The notes under the pieces are model-generated. The model saw only the letters and a program-made list of their open reading frames with translations. It made no database searches and had not been told where the DNA came from. Of a stretch of 64,000 bases of DNA, positions 8,914-17,652 are shown piece after piece. The position numbers and the translations under genes are program-made. The DNA lies in contig CAZOQS010000001.1 in assembly GCA_964582475.1 (NCBI GenBank), forward strand, positions 434,001-498,000, in the 5' to 3' direction. Position 1 is the first letter of the stretch. Each line of letters starts with the position of its first letter. The DNA is from JAGOTP01 sp964582475 (GTDB taxonomy: Bacteria > Patescibacteriota > Patescibacteriia > 2-12-FULL-60-25).

Positions 8914-10217
8914 ACGAACTTTCACCGTCACATCGATCGAGAAAAATAATCGCGTCCTTCTTGTTGTTGGGCGTAGGATTTTTTGGAGGTCGCCTCACGC
9001 AGGTCGGACGGGCAGGCGAGAGCGCTCCTTTTCCCTGGCAACAGACGACGAGCTCGGTTGCGGTGCGCGGTGTGGGTCAGGCGATGCCGAGCAACATCAC
9101 GGCGGAAGACATTGAATTCCGCCGTTTTTGGGATCTGTGGCGTTTGTTGAAAACAAAATACTACCGTCAGCCAGTTCCTGATCAGCAGCTCTTTTACGGA
9201 GCGATGGAAGGTCTTGCGAAAGGAGTGGGGGATGATTACACGACCTACTTCCCTCCGGAGGACGCAAAAGAGTTCGAGTCCTCCCTACAGGGGGAGTTTC
9301 AAGGGATTGGGGCAGAGATCGGAATCAAAGACGAGCAGCTTCAGATCATCGCGCCGTTGCCAGATACTCCTGCGGAACGGGCGGGGTTGATGCCGGGTGA
9401 TGCGATTCTGAAGATCGATGACAAAGAAACGACCGGAATGAGCGTGGAAGAGGCGGTAAAACTCATCCGAGGAGAGCGTGGGACGAAGGTCACCTTAAAC
9501 ATTTTCCGATTAAGCCAGAAAAAACCCCCCTTTGACGTTTCCATCCAGCGTGACATAATCCAGGTTAAGAGCGTCACTTGGGAGATGGCGACCGGGTCAA
9601 AGCGGATTGCGATCGTTGAGATCAGTAATTTTAGCCAAGATACAACCAGCTCGTTCCGTGATGCTGTTCGAGAGATTTTGGCGAAAGATCCGCAAGGATT
9701 GATCGTCGATCTCCGAAACAATCCAGGAGGGTACCTTGAAAGTGCGGTTGATATTGCGTCGGAGTGGGTTGGAAAAGAGATTGTTGTGAAAGAGCGTCGC
9801 CAAGGAAAGATTATTGAAGAGATGCGCGGCGAGATGCCTGCACGTCTGCATCAGATTCCTACGATTGTTCTGGTAAACCAGGGCTCAGCCAGTGCCTCTG
9901 AGATTGTTGCTGGTGCGCTGCAAGATGGGGGATTCGCCCGTCTTGTAGGAATGAAGACGTTTGGAAAGGGGTCCGTGCAAGAGTACGAGCCACTTCCAGA
10001 CGGTTCTGCAGTAAAGATTACCGTTGCTGAGTGGGTGACGCCGAAGGATCGAACGATTCAAAAAATTGGATTAGAACCAGATGTGTCCGTTGACCGGACC
10101 GCCGAAGATTATGAAGCCAAACGCGACCCACAACTCGAACGAGCCTTGGAGCTTCTTACCAACCCGTCGCATTCAACGACGACCGTCGGGGTCCCCACCA
10201 CGACGAACCGGAACTGA
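8910..10217 (+). CDS. ctpA: S41 family C-terminal processing peptidase with PDZ domain
   Basis: The 435-aa protein has an N-terminal membrane anchor (residues 12-30), a PDZ domain (about 120-200, with GIGAEIGIKD and PAERAGLMPGDAILKID), and the S41 core. The catalytic Ser is in NQGSASASEIVAGAL and the Lys is in MKTFGKGSVQ, so the Ser-Lys dyad is intact. LIVDLRNNPGGYLESAVDIA is the conserved substrate-groove motif. CtpA-type enzymes cleave C-termini of exported proteins and trim wall hydrolases. It is coupled to murA by an ATGA overlap, and the Nudix gene that follows overlaps its 3' end. Confidence 0.94.
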   Translation: MNELSPSHRSRKIIASFLLLGVGFFGGRLTQVGRAGESAPFPWQQTTSSVAVRGVGQAMPSNITAEDIEFRRFWDLWRLLKTKYYRQPVPDQQLFYGAMEGLAKGVGDDYTTYFPPEDAKEFESSLQGEFQGIGAEIGIKDEQLQIIAPLPDTPAERAGLMPGDAILKIDDKETTGMSVEEAVKLIRGERGTKVTLNIFRLSQKKPPFDVSIQRDIIQVKSVTWEMATGSKRIAIVEISNFSQDTTSSFRDAVREILAKDPQGLIVDLRNNPGGYLESAVDIASEWVGKEIVVKERRQGKIIEEMRGEMPARLHQIPTIVLVNQGSASASEIVAGALQDGGFARLVGMKTFGKGSVQEYEPLPDGSAVKITVAEWVTPKDRTIQKIGLEPDVSVDRTAEDYEAKRDPQLERALELLTNPSHSTTTVGVPTTTNRN

Positions 10218-10701
10218 AGCCAGTCTCCCTTTTCAAGCCGTCACTTCTGCCGGTGGAATTATCTTTCGCCGACGAGAAGGTCGGGTCGAGGTCTTCTTCG
10301 TGAAGAATGCGACCGGACGTTGGACCTTTCCGAAAGGAAAGCAGCAAGCCCCAGAAACCCTGGTTGAAGCAGCTATTCGAGAAATCCAAGAAGAAACAGG
10401 TCTCACCGGTTTGCGCTATATCGCCCCGATCGGGAGTACGATGTTTCGTTTTCGCCAAGAAGGGGTGCTGATTCGCAAAACAGTGCATTATTTCTTGTTT
10501 GAAGCACCCGCGGATGCAAAGGAGCATATGACGGGTCTTGAAGGAGGGATGTGGGAGGCCGCTTGGGTTCCATTGGAACGCGTCTTCGACGTGAGCAGTT
10601 ATCGGAACTTGGACCGTTTACTCGCTCGTTCGCTCCGTATGATTGGTCAACAAGCGAACCTTGTAGGAACTAAGGAGGGTTCTAATCCGTTGTCCACATA
10701 G
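10111..10701 (+). CDS. Nudix hydrolase
   Basis: A complete Nudix box (G-x5-E-x7-REIQEETGL, residues about 79-101 from this start) sits in a domain starting SAGGIIFRRREG, which fits hydrolysis of a nucleoside diphosphate linked to another group. NTGRWTFPKGK-like spacing before the box recalls the dinucleoside polyphosphate or 8-oxo-dGTP type, but the substrate cannot be told. The start is uncertain: no ATG, GTG or TTG exists in frame after the ctpA stop at 10217, so initiation must be inside ctpA, at the ATG of 10111 (chosen), the ATG of 10081, or an unusual ATT at 10171. Confidence 0.85.
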   Translation: MKPNATHNSNEPWSFLPTRRIQRRPSGSPPRRTGTEASLPFQAVTSAGGIIFRRREGRVEVFFVKNATGRWTFPKGKQQAPETLVEAAIREIQEETGLTGLRYIAPIGSTMFRFRQEGVLIRKTVHYFLFEAPADAKEHMTGLEGGMWEAAWVPLERVFDVSSYRNLDRLLARSLRMIGQQANLVGTKEGSNPLST

Positions 10702-10775
10702 AATAGATCTAAAACAAGCGAAATTTTTTGGTTCCTATCTAGACGGTTATTTGGGGAGCGCATACACTGGTTCGT

Positions 10776-12473
10776 ATGCGTTCATCGTTTTTTGTTCTTT
10801 TGTCACTCATGGTGACGTTTGGAATTGCGGCGCTCTTAGGTGAGCAGGCGCAAGCACAGGTTGCAGATGCGGGGACAGGAGTCTCTTCGATCGTGGATCT
10901 GCTTCCATCTGCGCCCACCGAGCGCACATTTTTCCGTATGGCGGATGGGCGCTGGTATGACCCACGTTCTGGGTACAGCGCCGCCACCGAGCGAGCCTTG
11001 CGAGATTTGATCAACCCACCGGCTATTGTTGCGTCAGCGTCTGAAGTTGTCGCTGTACCGGTTCCTCCGCCCCCTGTATTTTTTCAGATGGCGGATGGGC
11101 GCTGGTATGATCCTCGTTCTGGGTTGAGTGCCGCTTCTGAACAAGCGCTCCGTGATTTGATTAATCCTCCCACCCCTTCTCTTGGTGTCGCATCCGCACC
11201 GCTCCAAGAGTTCCCTCTGGTGCAAGCGATTCGTCGTGGGCAGGCCATGTTGCGTGAACAGTTGGTGCAATCAGATCAGCTCTTAGCGACGAAGCCTGAT
11301 TGGGCGCCGGTTGTGTTGGCGGTTTGGCGGTCGGCGACGAATCAAATTGATCTGATTAATATTGAAAAGCGTGGCACAGAAGTACGCGGCACCGATCCAC
11401 GAATTTCAGAAGCGGATGTGTTGTTGTCACGTCAGCTGCAGAGTCAGTATAAGCTCGCCTCTGACAGTGACGTCGTCGTTGCGATTCGCTATCCGCTGTA
11501 TCGTGAGGTGACCGTTGCGAAGAAAACGAAATACCAACGAGAAGATGTAGTTTATTCCCCATATTCACCGATGCTCAATACGGAGGAGATGGTACGTTTT
11601 GGGCATGCGTGGTTAGACGCAGAATTTCAGCGCATTGCAGATGATCTTCGCGCGCGAGGCGTTCGTTCGCGCTTTGATCCCTCCAAGTCCTTAGCGGACA
11701 TGCTTTCGCCTGAAGTGGCGCGCGCTATTTTAGTCATTGAGCATACGGATGAAACGTCGCTTGAACGTGATGCAGCCGCTACATACGCGAAGATGTTGGT
11801 GACCGTTGCGGCTAACGCGACGACTTCGTATGCCTACAGTGATTCGCATGTTGGAGCACAAGGGTTCGCGCAGTTCATGCCATCAACCTACACGTTGGTA
11901 GCGAAAGATAAGGCGCTAGGGTTGCCAGCAGAGGTTCAAGCTGGAACACGTTCCTTTGAGACGGCGATCAAGGCGCAGTTGGTGTATCTCGATCGCTTGT
12001 GGTCCGTCATGCCAGAGACGGCAAAATCACTCCTTTCAACCAATCCAGACCGCGCAGCGGAGTTTGTAGTAGCAGCCTATAACGGGGGGGAAGGGCGTAT
12101 CCAAAAAGCGTCAGCAGTGTGGGGCGAGGAGTGGGCGACGCCAGATAAAGCGGAATTGAAAAAAGCACAAGCGAAAGTGAATGCAGCTAGTGCAGAGGTG
12201 AAAAAAGCAAAAAAAGCCGTGACGGCTGCCAAGGCAGGAGTGGCTAAGACGCAGGCAAACGCTGCGTTAAAGAAGGCGAATACGGCATTAGCGAACGCAC
12301 AAGCCGTATTAAATAAGATGGAGTCAGGAACTCTCAGAGATGAAACCATCGGCTACGTGGCAAAATTCAAAAATGCCCTGAAAGGGATTCGTTTGGTGAA
12401 GGCTTCGATTGAAGGGAGTCGCACCGTAAACATGGCGAGCGCTCCTACGAACACAACAACGACAACGTTTTAA
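10776..12473 (+). CDS. Secreted SLT-domain lytic transglycosylase-like protein with tandem WYDPRSG repeats
   Basis: The 565-aa protein has a signal peptide (residues 1-28, ending AQAQ). Two near-identical 31-residue repeats at about 52-82 and 102-132 share MADGRWYDPRSG and ALRDLINPP; they may bind the wall. An SLT-like region follows (AILVIEHTDE, then YSDSHVGAQGFAQFMPSTY and VVAAYNGGEGRI), as in transglycosylases that cut the glycan strand. The Glu in VIEHTDE is the likely catalytic acid. A Lys- and Ala-rich coiled coil covers about 460-530. The gene ends 4 bp inside the convergent DHH gene. A TATCTAGACG-like stretch lies upstream, but no clear promoter is seen. Confidence 0.82.
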   Translation: MRSSFFVLLSLMVTFGIAALLGEQAQAQVADAGTGVSSIVDLLPSAPTERTFFRMADGRWYDPRSGYSAATERALRDLINPPAIVASASEVVAVPVPPPPVFFQMADGRWYDPRSGLSAASEQALRDLINPPTPSLGVASAPLQEFPLVQAIRRGQAMLREQLVQSDQLLATKPDWAPVVLAVWRSATNQIDLINIEKRGTEVRGTDPRISEADVLLSRQLQSQYKLASDSDVVVAIRYPLYREVTVAKKTKYQREDVVYSPYSPMLNTEEMVRFGHAWLDAEFQRIADDLRARGVRSRFDPSKSLADMLSPEVARAILVIEHTDETSLERDAAATYAKMLVTVAANATTSYAYSDSHVGAQGFAQFMPSTYTLVAKDKALGLPAEVQAGTRSFETAIKAQLVYLDRLWSVMPETAKSLLSTNPDRAAEFVVAAYNGGEGRIQKASAVWGEEWATPDKAELKKAQAKVNAASAEVKKAKKAVTAAKAGVAKTQANAALKKANTALANAQAVLNKMESGTLRDETIGYVAKFKNALKGIRLVKASIEGSRTVNMASAPTNTTTTTF

Positions 12474-13603
12474 CTAGCCAAGCGCGTTTTTACTTGTTCG
12501 ATGATGGTTTTTTGAAGTTGTGTATGGGGGAACATGCCAGCGACATTGAAGGTCGCTATCTCGCGTGTACCGGTTGCTTGAAATGGACGGGCGATTTCAA
12601 CGGCGGAATGTGAGCCGAGCGCATGTAGGCGTCCGTGTAAGCTGTCGGCGCGGTGGAAGAAAATCAAAATAGCTTTCGCTTCTGGCGCGTAGCGGATCAG
12701 TTCTTCAACGACGCCGTCGGTCGCGTCGATGTCTCCATTGGCTTCATGCAAGTCTGTCTCGGTGAGGTAGGTCCAAACGAGACCATTGGTTGTATCCGTT
12801 TCCAAACGAGACAGCGCAGCTCCCCACAAGCGCAATGACGCGACGGAGCGAGTGCGCCAGATTCCGTAGACAACTTCTTCGCGACGACCTCCAAGGGCTA
12901 CGAGCTTTGCCGCACGTTCTAAGGTTTCTGATTGCAGATTGGGTGTACGGAAGGCACGGGTCTTCGCAACAATGCCGGCGAGCAAACAAGTAGCTACATC
13001 TGGGGTCAAGCGATCAGCAGCCCAGGTTTCGAGCCAGGCGTGCACGACTTCGGCTACCGCTGACTTACGTAAGTCGACAATGTTAATCTGACCCCAATAT
13101 TCGTTGGCTGCATTGCAGTCGATATTGATCGTCACGACACGCGACAAGAAGTCGGTTTCGCGACGGCTCAATTCTCCGAGGGATTGTTTGTCGGAAGCGC
13201 CGAGCGTGATCACTAAATCGTAGCGATCGTCCGCGGCACTGAAGCGTGCATCTTGTCCTGTCCAGGAGCCTTCCTTTGGGAGAAGAGTAATGTCGAGCAA
13301 ACCATCGCGGACTTCGTACAACAATTCTTGAAGCGGAACTTTGGAAACGTCTAATTTAAAATGGTAGGCGCGCAAGGCCCCTACCAGGGATCGAATACTG
13401 AGGCCTTCGGTTGGAAGAAATGCTGGTGCCGTGGTAAACCCTGGAATGACGAGATCGAATGGGCGTCCTTCCGCTTTCAAACAGTGAGCGAGCGCACAGG
13501 CACTCGCCACCTCATCGAGCGATGGGTGTTCACAGGTGGTGATCAAGGTCTGGCGAGATCGTTTGAGGAGCTCAACCGCTTGTTCTTCCATGGTACGTGC
13601 CAT
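12470..13603 (-). CDS. Degenerate DHH-family phosphoesterase
   Basis: The 377-aa protein has the length and two-domain layout of NrnA/RecJ-like DHH proteins. The first motif, normally HxxPDGDxxGS, is CEHPSLDEVAS at residues 24-34. The DHH motif itself is replaced by NIDCNAANEYW (160-170), although the trailing GQINIVD is preserved. The C-terminal domain has a GSHS loop (about 345) in place of the usual GGGH. The metal ligands are thus mostly gone, and I infer a non-catalytic or altered protein. It is convergent with the transglycosylase gene and divergent from valS. Confidence 0.72.
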   Translation of the reverse strand: MARTMEEQAVELLKRSRQTLITTCEHPSLDEVASACALAHCLKAEGRPFDLVIPGFTTAPAFLPTEGLSIRSLVGALRAYHFKLDVSKVPLQELLYEVRDGLLDITLLPKEGSWTGQDARFSAADDRYDLVITLGASDKQSLGELSRRETDFLSRVVTINIDCNAANEYWGQINIVDLRKSAVAEVVHAWLETWAADRLTPDVATCLLAGIVAKTRAFRTPNLQSETLERAAKLVALGGRREEVVYGIWRTRSVASLRLWGAALSRLETDTTNGLVWTYLTETDLHEANGDIDATDGVVEELIRYAPEAKAILIFFHRADSLHGRLHALGSHSAVEIARPFQATGTREIATFNVAGMFPHTQLQKTIIEQVKTRLAS

Positions 13604-13725
13604 GTGTGATTGATCCGAAAAATCATCTAATCGGATGATGTAGCATACGAATCGCTAGGGCATGAGTCAAGTTATTTTGTGCATATTTGTAAGGGTCTTG
13701 CCTAGCATTTTTTAACCAGCTTTCG

Positions 13726-13731
13726 TACACT
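13726..13731 (+). promoter_or_regulatory. Probable -10 box of valS in the valS/DHH intergenic region
   Basis: TACACT ends 11 nt before the valS ATG, giving a leader of only a few nt. The 139-bp gap must also hold the promoter of the minus-strand DHH gene. An ATCATCTAATCGGATGAT inverted repeat at about 13622-13639 could be an operator. Confidence 0.4.
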
Positions 13732-13742
13732 CAAGGCTAACT

Positions 13743-16376
13743 ATGCAGAACTCTCAAGATTTCCCCAAAAACTACACCTCCCAAGCTGTTGAGGAGGGAC
13801 TATACAAACGCTGGGAGGAATCTGGGGTCTTCAACCCGGATTCATTGCCCGATCGCAATAAAACGGGTGAACCGTACTGCATCATGATGCCGCCGCCCAA
13901 CCGCACGGGAACCCTCCATATGGGCCATGCGACCATGCTTGCGGTCCAAGATGTGCTCATTCGGTTCCATCGTTTGCGCGGACGAAAGACCTGGTGGATT
14001 CCAGGAACGGATCATGCGGCAATTTCGACACAGGTAAAGGTTGAACAGGTTTTGATCAAAGAGGGGATGAAGGATCCACGTCGAGAATTGGGGCGCGAAG
14101 GGTTTTTGGAAAAGGTCCGAGACTTTGCGGAGAAATCTGCGAACACGATTCGTCATCAAACACGCATGATGGGGTCTTCCTGTGACTGGTCGAATGAGCG
14201 CTACACCTTAGATGAGCCACGAAATCGTGCCGTGAACGAAGTCTTCAAGCTCATGTTTGAAGATGGGATTATTGAACGTGGCTATCGGATCGTAAACTGG
14301 GATCCGCAATTTCAAACAACCCTGTCCGACGATGAGGTGCTGGCGAAACCCGTAAAGGCTAAGCTCTATACCTTTACATATGACGCAGACTTTCCGATCG
14401 TGATTTCGACCACGCGTCCGGAAACAAAATTTGGAGATACGGCGGTCGCGGTTCATCCAGAAGACGAGCGATACAAGCAGTATGTTGGAAAAGTCTTCAC
14501 GCCCGTTTTTTGTGGGAAGCAACTGGAGATTAAAATCGTCGCAGATGCCTGTGTTGACCCGGCCTTTGGAACGGGAGCTCTTGGTGTAACGCCCGCCCAT
14601 GCCGTGATCGATGAAGAGATTGCGCAGCGTCACACGCTTCAAGCGATTCAGGTGATTGGGATGGATGGACGTCTCCTACCGGTAGCGGGGGAAGCCTTCG
14701 CTGGCAAAACAATTACGGAAGCACGTGAACTTATCGAACAACAGCTTCAGGCTTCGGGTCTTTTGGTGAGCGTCGAAGAGATCGATCAGAATCTTCCAAT
14801 TGCAGAACGTGGTGGAGCGCCGGTTGAACAGCTCCCGATGCGTCAGTGGTTTGTCCGTGTGAACAAGCCGTTTACGCTTCGTCAGGATACGCTCGGCCGT
14901 TGGAAGAAAGGCGAGAAGGCGACCTTGAAAGAGCTCATGCAGCATTCGGTGCAGTCAGGACAAACAAAAATCGTTCCGGACCGTTTCTTCAAAACCTACT
15001 TCCACTGGATCGATAATTTGCGCGACTGGTGTATCTCGCGTCAGATCTGGTTCGGACACCGTATTCCTGTCTGGTATAGGGATGCAGAGATGAAATATAG
15101 TGAGTCTTCTCCCGGTGAAGACTGGACGCAGGATCCAGATACCCTCGATACCTGGTTTTCCTCGGGTATGTGGACGTTTTCGGCGCTTGGGTGGCCAAAC
15201 GCGGAAGAATGGGAAAAGAATAAAGTATTCCACCCAACCTCGGTGCTTGAGACGGGCTACGATATTATTTTCTTTTGGGTTGCTCGCATGATCCTCATGT
15301 CGACCTACGTCTTGGGCGAAGTTCCATTCAAGGATGTGTACCTCCACGGTTTGGTGCGCGATGAGCAGGGTCGAAAGATGTCCAAATCCCTTGGAAATGT
15401 ACTCGATCCGCTCGAAGTGATTCCAAAATATGGAACGGATGCGGTCCGCTTGTCGCTCCTCATGGGAACAACGCCAGGTCAAGACGTGAAGTTGTCTGAG
15501 GCCAAGATCGAAGGGTTAAAGTTGTTCGCCAACAAACTTTGGAACATCTCACGCTTCTGCGTGATGCAAATGGAGGACGAGACAACCTCTCCAGAAACGC
15601 TGGCGGACCAGTGGCTGAAGACCCGATTAGCCGGAACGGTTGCGTCCGTAACAAAGAAAATTGAGACGTATCAGTTCTCCTCTGCGGCGGAAGAGCTCCG
15701 TGACTTCACCTGGTCTGAACTTGCGGACTGGTACTTAGAGATCTCAAAGGTTGAAAAAGGCAAAGCGGTGATTCTGCGTGAAACGTTAAAAACGATTCTG
15801 ATTCTTTGGCATCCGTTCATGCCCTTCGTGACCGAAGAAATTTGGCGCCTGGCGGGGTATGAAGGATTACTTGCGCTTGCAGAATGGCCAATGTATCCAG
15901 TTGTAGCAGGTGAACAAGGTGTACTCGAGGCGTTCACCGCTCTTCAGGCGATCGTGACGGATATTCGACGAGTGCGTGCAGAGCAGGGCGTTGAAGCAGG
16001 AAAACAACTTGAATGTGTGATCAAAGCGTCACCTACGCAGCGACTCATGATCGATGCGAACGCAGAGTGGCTGAAGCGCTTAGCAGGATTGAATGCACTT
16101 CTGTGTGGGGAAGAGGTCCCAGAGGGCTGGGAGACCTATGCCTCCGGCCAGATGGTGATTGCACTGAATCTGGATGCGGCGATTGATCATGAAGCGGAAC
16201 GTGAGAAGGCAACAAAGGAGTTAGTGGCGGTTGAAGCCTATATCGCTTCCTTAGACCAAAAACTCGCGAACCAAGAATTCACCTCAAAAGCACCTGCAAA
16301 AGTGATCGATGAAATGAAAAAGAAGCAAGAAGAGGCAAAAGCGAAGCGAGAGGTATTGCAGAAGAAAGTTAGCTAA
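13743..16376 (+). CDS. valS: Valyl-tRNA synthetase
   Basis: The 877-aa class I enzyme charges tRNA-Val. PPPNRTGTLHMGHA near residue 50-63 holds the HIGH signature as HMGH, and RKMSKSLGN is the KMSKS loop. The editing (CP1) domain is present, with STTRPETKFGD and GTGALGVTPAH. DTWFSSGMWTFSALGW follows as in ValRS. The C-terminal 60 residues form the Lys- and Glu-rich coiled coil that binds tRNA (EREKATKELVAVEAYI to the end). The start is set by a -10 box ending 11 nt upstream. tyrS follows after 40 bp. Confidence 0.96.
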   Translation: MQNSQDFPKNYTSQAVEEGLYKRWEESGVFNPDSLPDRNKTGEPYCIMMPPPNRTGTLHMGHATMLAVQDVLIRFHRLRGRKTWWIPGTDHAAISTQVKVEQVLIKEGMKDPRRELGREGFLEKVRDFAEKSANTIRHQTRMMGSSCDWSNERYTLDEPRNRAVNEVFKLMFEDGIIERGYRIVNWDPQFQTTLSDDEVLAKPVKAKLYTFTYDADFPIVISTTRPETKFGDTAVAVHPEDERYKQYVGKVFTPVFCGKQLEIKIVADACVDPAFGTGALGVTPAHAVIDEEIAQRHTLQAIQVIGMDGRLLPVAGEAFAGKTITEARELIEQQLQASGLLVSVEEIDQNLPIAERGGAPVEQLPMRQWFVRVNKPFTLRQDTLGRWKKGEKATLKELMQHSVQSGQTKIVPDRFFKTYFHWIDNLRDWCISRQIWFGHRIPVWYRDAEMKYSESSPGEDWTQDPDTLDTWFSSGMWTFSALGWPNAEEWEKNKVFHPTSVLETGYDIIFFWVARMILMSTYVLGEVPFKDVYLHGLVRDEQGRKMSKSLGNVLDPLEVIPKYGTDAVRLSLLMGTTPGQDVKLSEAKIEGLKLFANKLWNISRFCVMQMEDETTSPETLADQWLKTRLAGTVASVTKKIETYQFSSAAEELRDFTWSELADWYLEISKVEKGKAVILRETLKTILILWHPFMPFVTEEIWRLAGYEGLLALAEWPMYPVVAGEQGVLEAFTALQAIVTDIRRVRAEQGVEAGKQLECVIKASPTQRLMIDANAEWLKRLAGLNALLCGEEVPEGWETYASGQMVIALNLDAAIDHEAEREKATKELVAVEAYIASLDQKLANQEFTSKAPAKVIDEMKKKQEEAKAKREVLQKKVS

Positions 16377-16416
16377 CTCTTCCTATTTACGGCCGAGATC
16401 CGTAAGATACGCCGGT

Positions 16417-17643
16417 ATGTCTATGTCTACGCTCGACCCCCAAAAACTCGAATGGTTTTTGAATCATGGAATTGAAGAGGTACTGCCCTCGAAGGAGGCG
16501 TTGCGCACGAAGCTCCTGTCAGGCGACCGGATTCGTGTCTATTTGGGTGTCGATCCATCTGGCCCAACCATGCATATCGGGCATGCAATCGCGCTTCAAA
16601 AGCTGGCTGAACTTCAGGAGCTGGGTCATGAGGTGATCCTGTTGTTGGGAGATTTTACCGCGATGATCGGCGATCCAACGGACAAGTTAGCTACGCGTAA
16701 ACAGCTGACCAAGGAACAGGTCCAAGAAAACCTCGTTGCCTACAAAGAACAGGCAGGACGCTTCATGAAGTTTGATGGACCAAATGCCGTGCAGATTAGA
16801 TTCAACAATGACTGGCTGGGAAAGATGTCCTTTGCCGATGTGATCGAACTCGCTGCGCATTTTACGGTTCAGCAGATGGTTGAGCGTGACATGTTTGAAA
16901 AGCGCATCGCTGAAGGGAAGCCCGTGCACCTTCACGAGTTCTTCTATCCTTTGATGCAAGGCTACGATTCAGTTGCTCTGGATGTTGATCTCGAGGTTGG
17001 CGGCAATGACCAAACCTTCAACATGTTGGCTGGCCGTACGTTGCTGCGTGAAATCAAGGGTAAAGAGAAGTTTGTGATGCGCTGTCGGTTGCTCACAGAT
17101 CCAACCGGAAAGAAGATGGGCAAGTCTGAAGGGAACATGATTGCTCTTACGGATGATCCTACGGATGCTTACGGGAAGATTATGAGTTGGACAGACGAGA
17201 TGATCTGGCCTGGTTTTGAGATTCTGACAAAATTGTCAGGCGAAGAGATCGCTGTACGTAAACAGAAAATGGGGGCCGGCGAAAATCCCATGACCTTCAA
17301 ACGAGAATTGGCTGAGCTCGTAGTTGCGTGGGCATTTAGTGCAGAAGCCGCGAAACACGCAGCGGAACACTTCACGACTGTTCATCAGCAGCATAAAATC
17401 CCAGAAAATATCCCAACAATTGAGGTTTCACACCTTGATGAGCTCCCGATTATTGATGTGGTTGCGAAGGCTTGTGAAATTTCTAGGAGCGAAGCGAAAA
17501 GGCAGATTGAACAGAGAGCGATTAAATTAAATGATGTAGTGGTTGATGATATTTCACAGATCGTTAATTTGAAGACTCTAAAAAGACTTCAAAAAGGTAA
17601 AAGATACTTCGTCAATATTTCCTGGGGAAGATTGGATGTTTAA
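16417..17643 (+). CDS. tyrS: Tyrosyl-tRNA synthetase
   Basis: The 408-aa class I enzyme has PSGPTMHIGHAIALQ as its HIGH region and DPTGKKMGKSEGNMI as its KMSKS loop with Gly in place of the first Ser, a known variant. An S4 RNA-binding domain closes the protein (SRSEAKRQIEQRAIKLN, VVVDD). A -10-like TAAGAT at 16403-16408 leaves almost no leader. From about 17440 to the stop the codons become clearly more A+T-rich (AAATTAAATGATG, AAAAGACTTC) than the upstream part, which may mark recombination of the S4 domain. Confidence 0.95.
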   Translation: MSMSTLDPQKLEWFLNHGIEEVLPSKEALRTKLLSGDRIRVYLGVDPSGPTMHIGHAIALQKLAELQELGHEVILLLGDFTAMIGDPTDKLATRKQLTKEQVQENLVAYKEQAGRFMKFDGPNAVQIRFNNDWLGKMSFADVIELAAHFTVQQMVERDMFEKRIAEGKPVHLHEFFYPLMQGYDSVALDVDLEVGGNDQTFNMLAGRTLLREIKGKEKFVMRCRLLTDPTGKKMGKSEGNMIALTDDPTDAYGKIMSWTDEMIWPGFEILTKLSGEEIAVRKQKMGAGENPMTFKRELAELVVAWAFSAEAAKHAAEHFTTVHQQHKIPENIPTIEVSHLDELPIIDVVAKACEISRSEAKRQIEQRAIKLNDVVVDDISQIVNLKTLKRLQKGKRYFVNISWGRLDV

Positions 17644-17652
17644 TGATTATCT

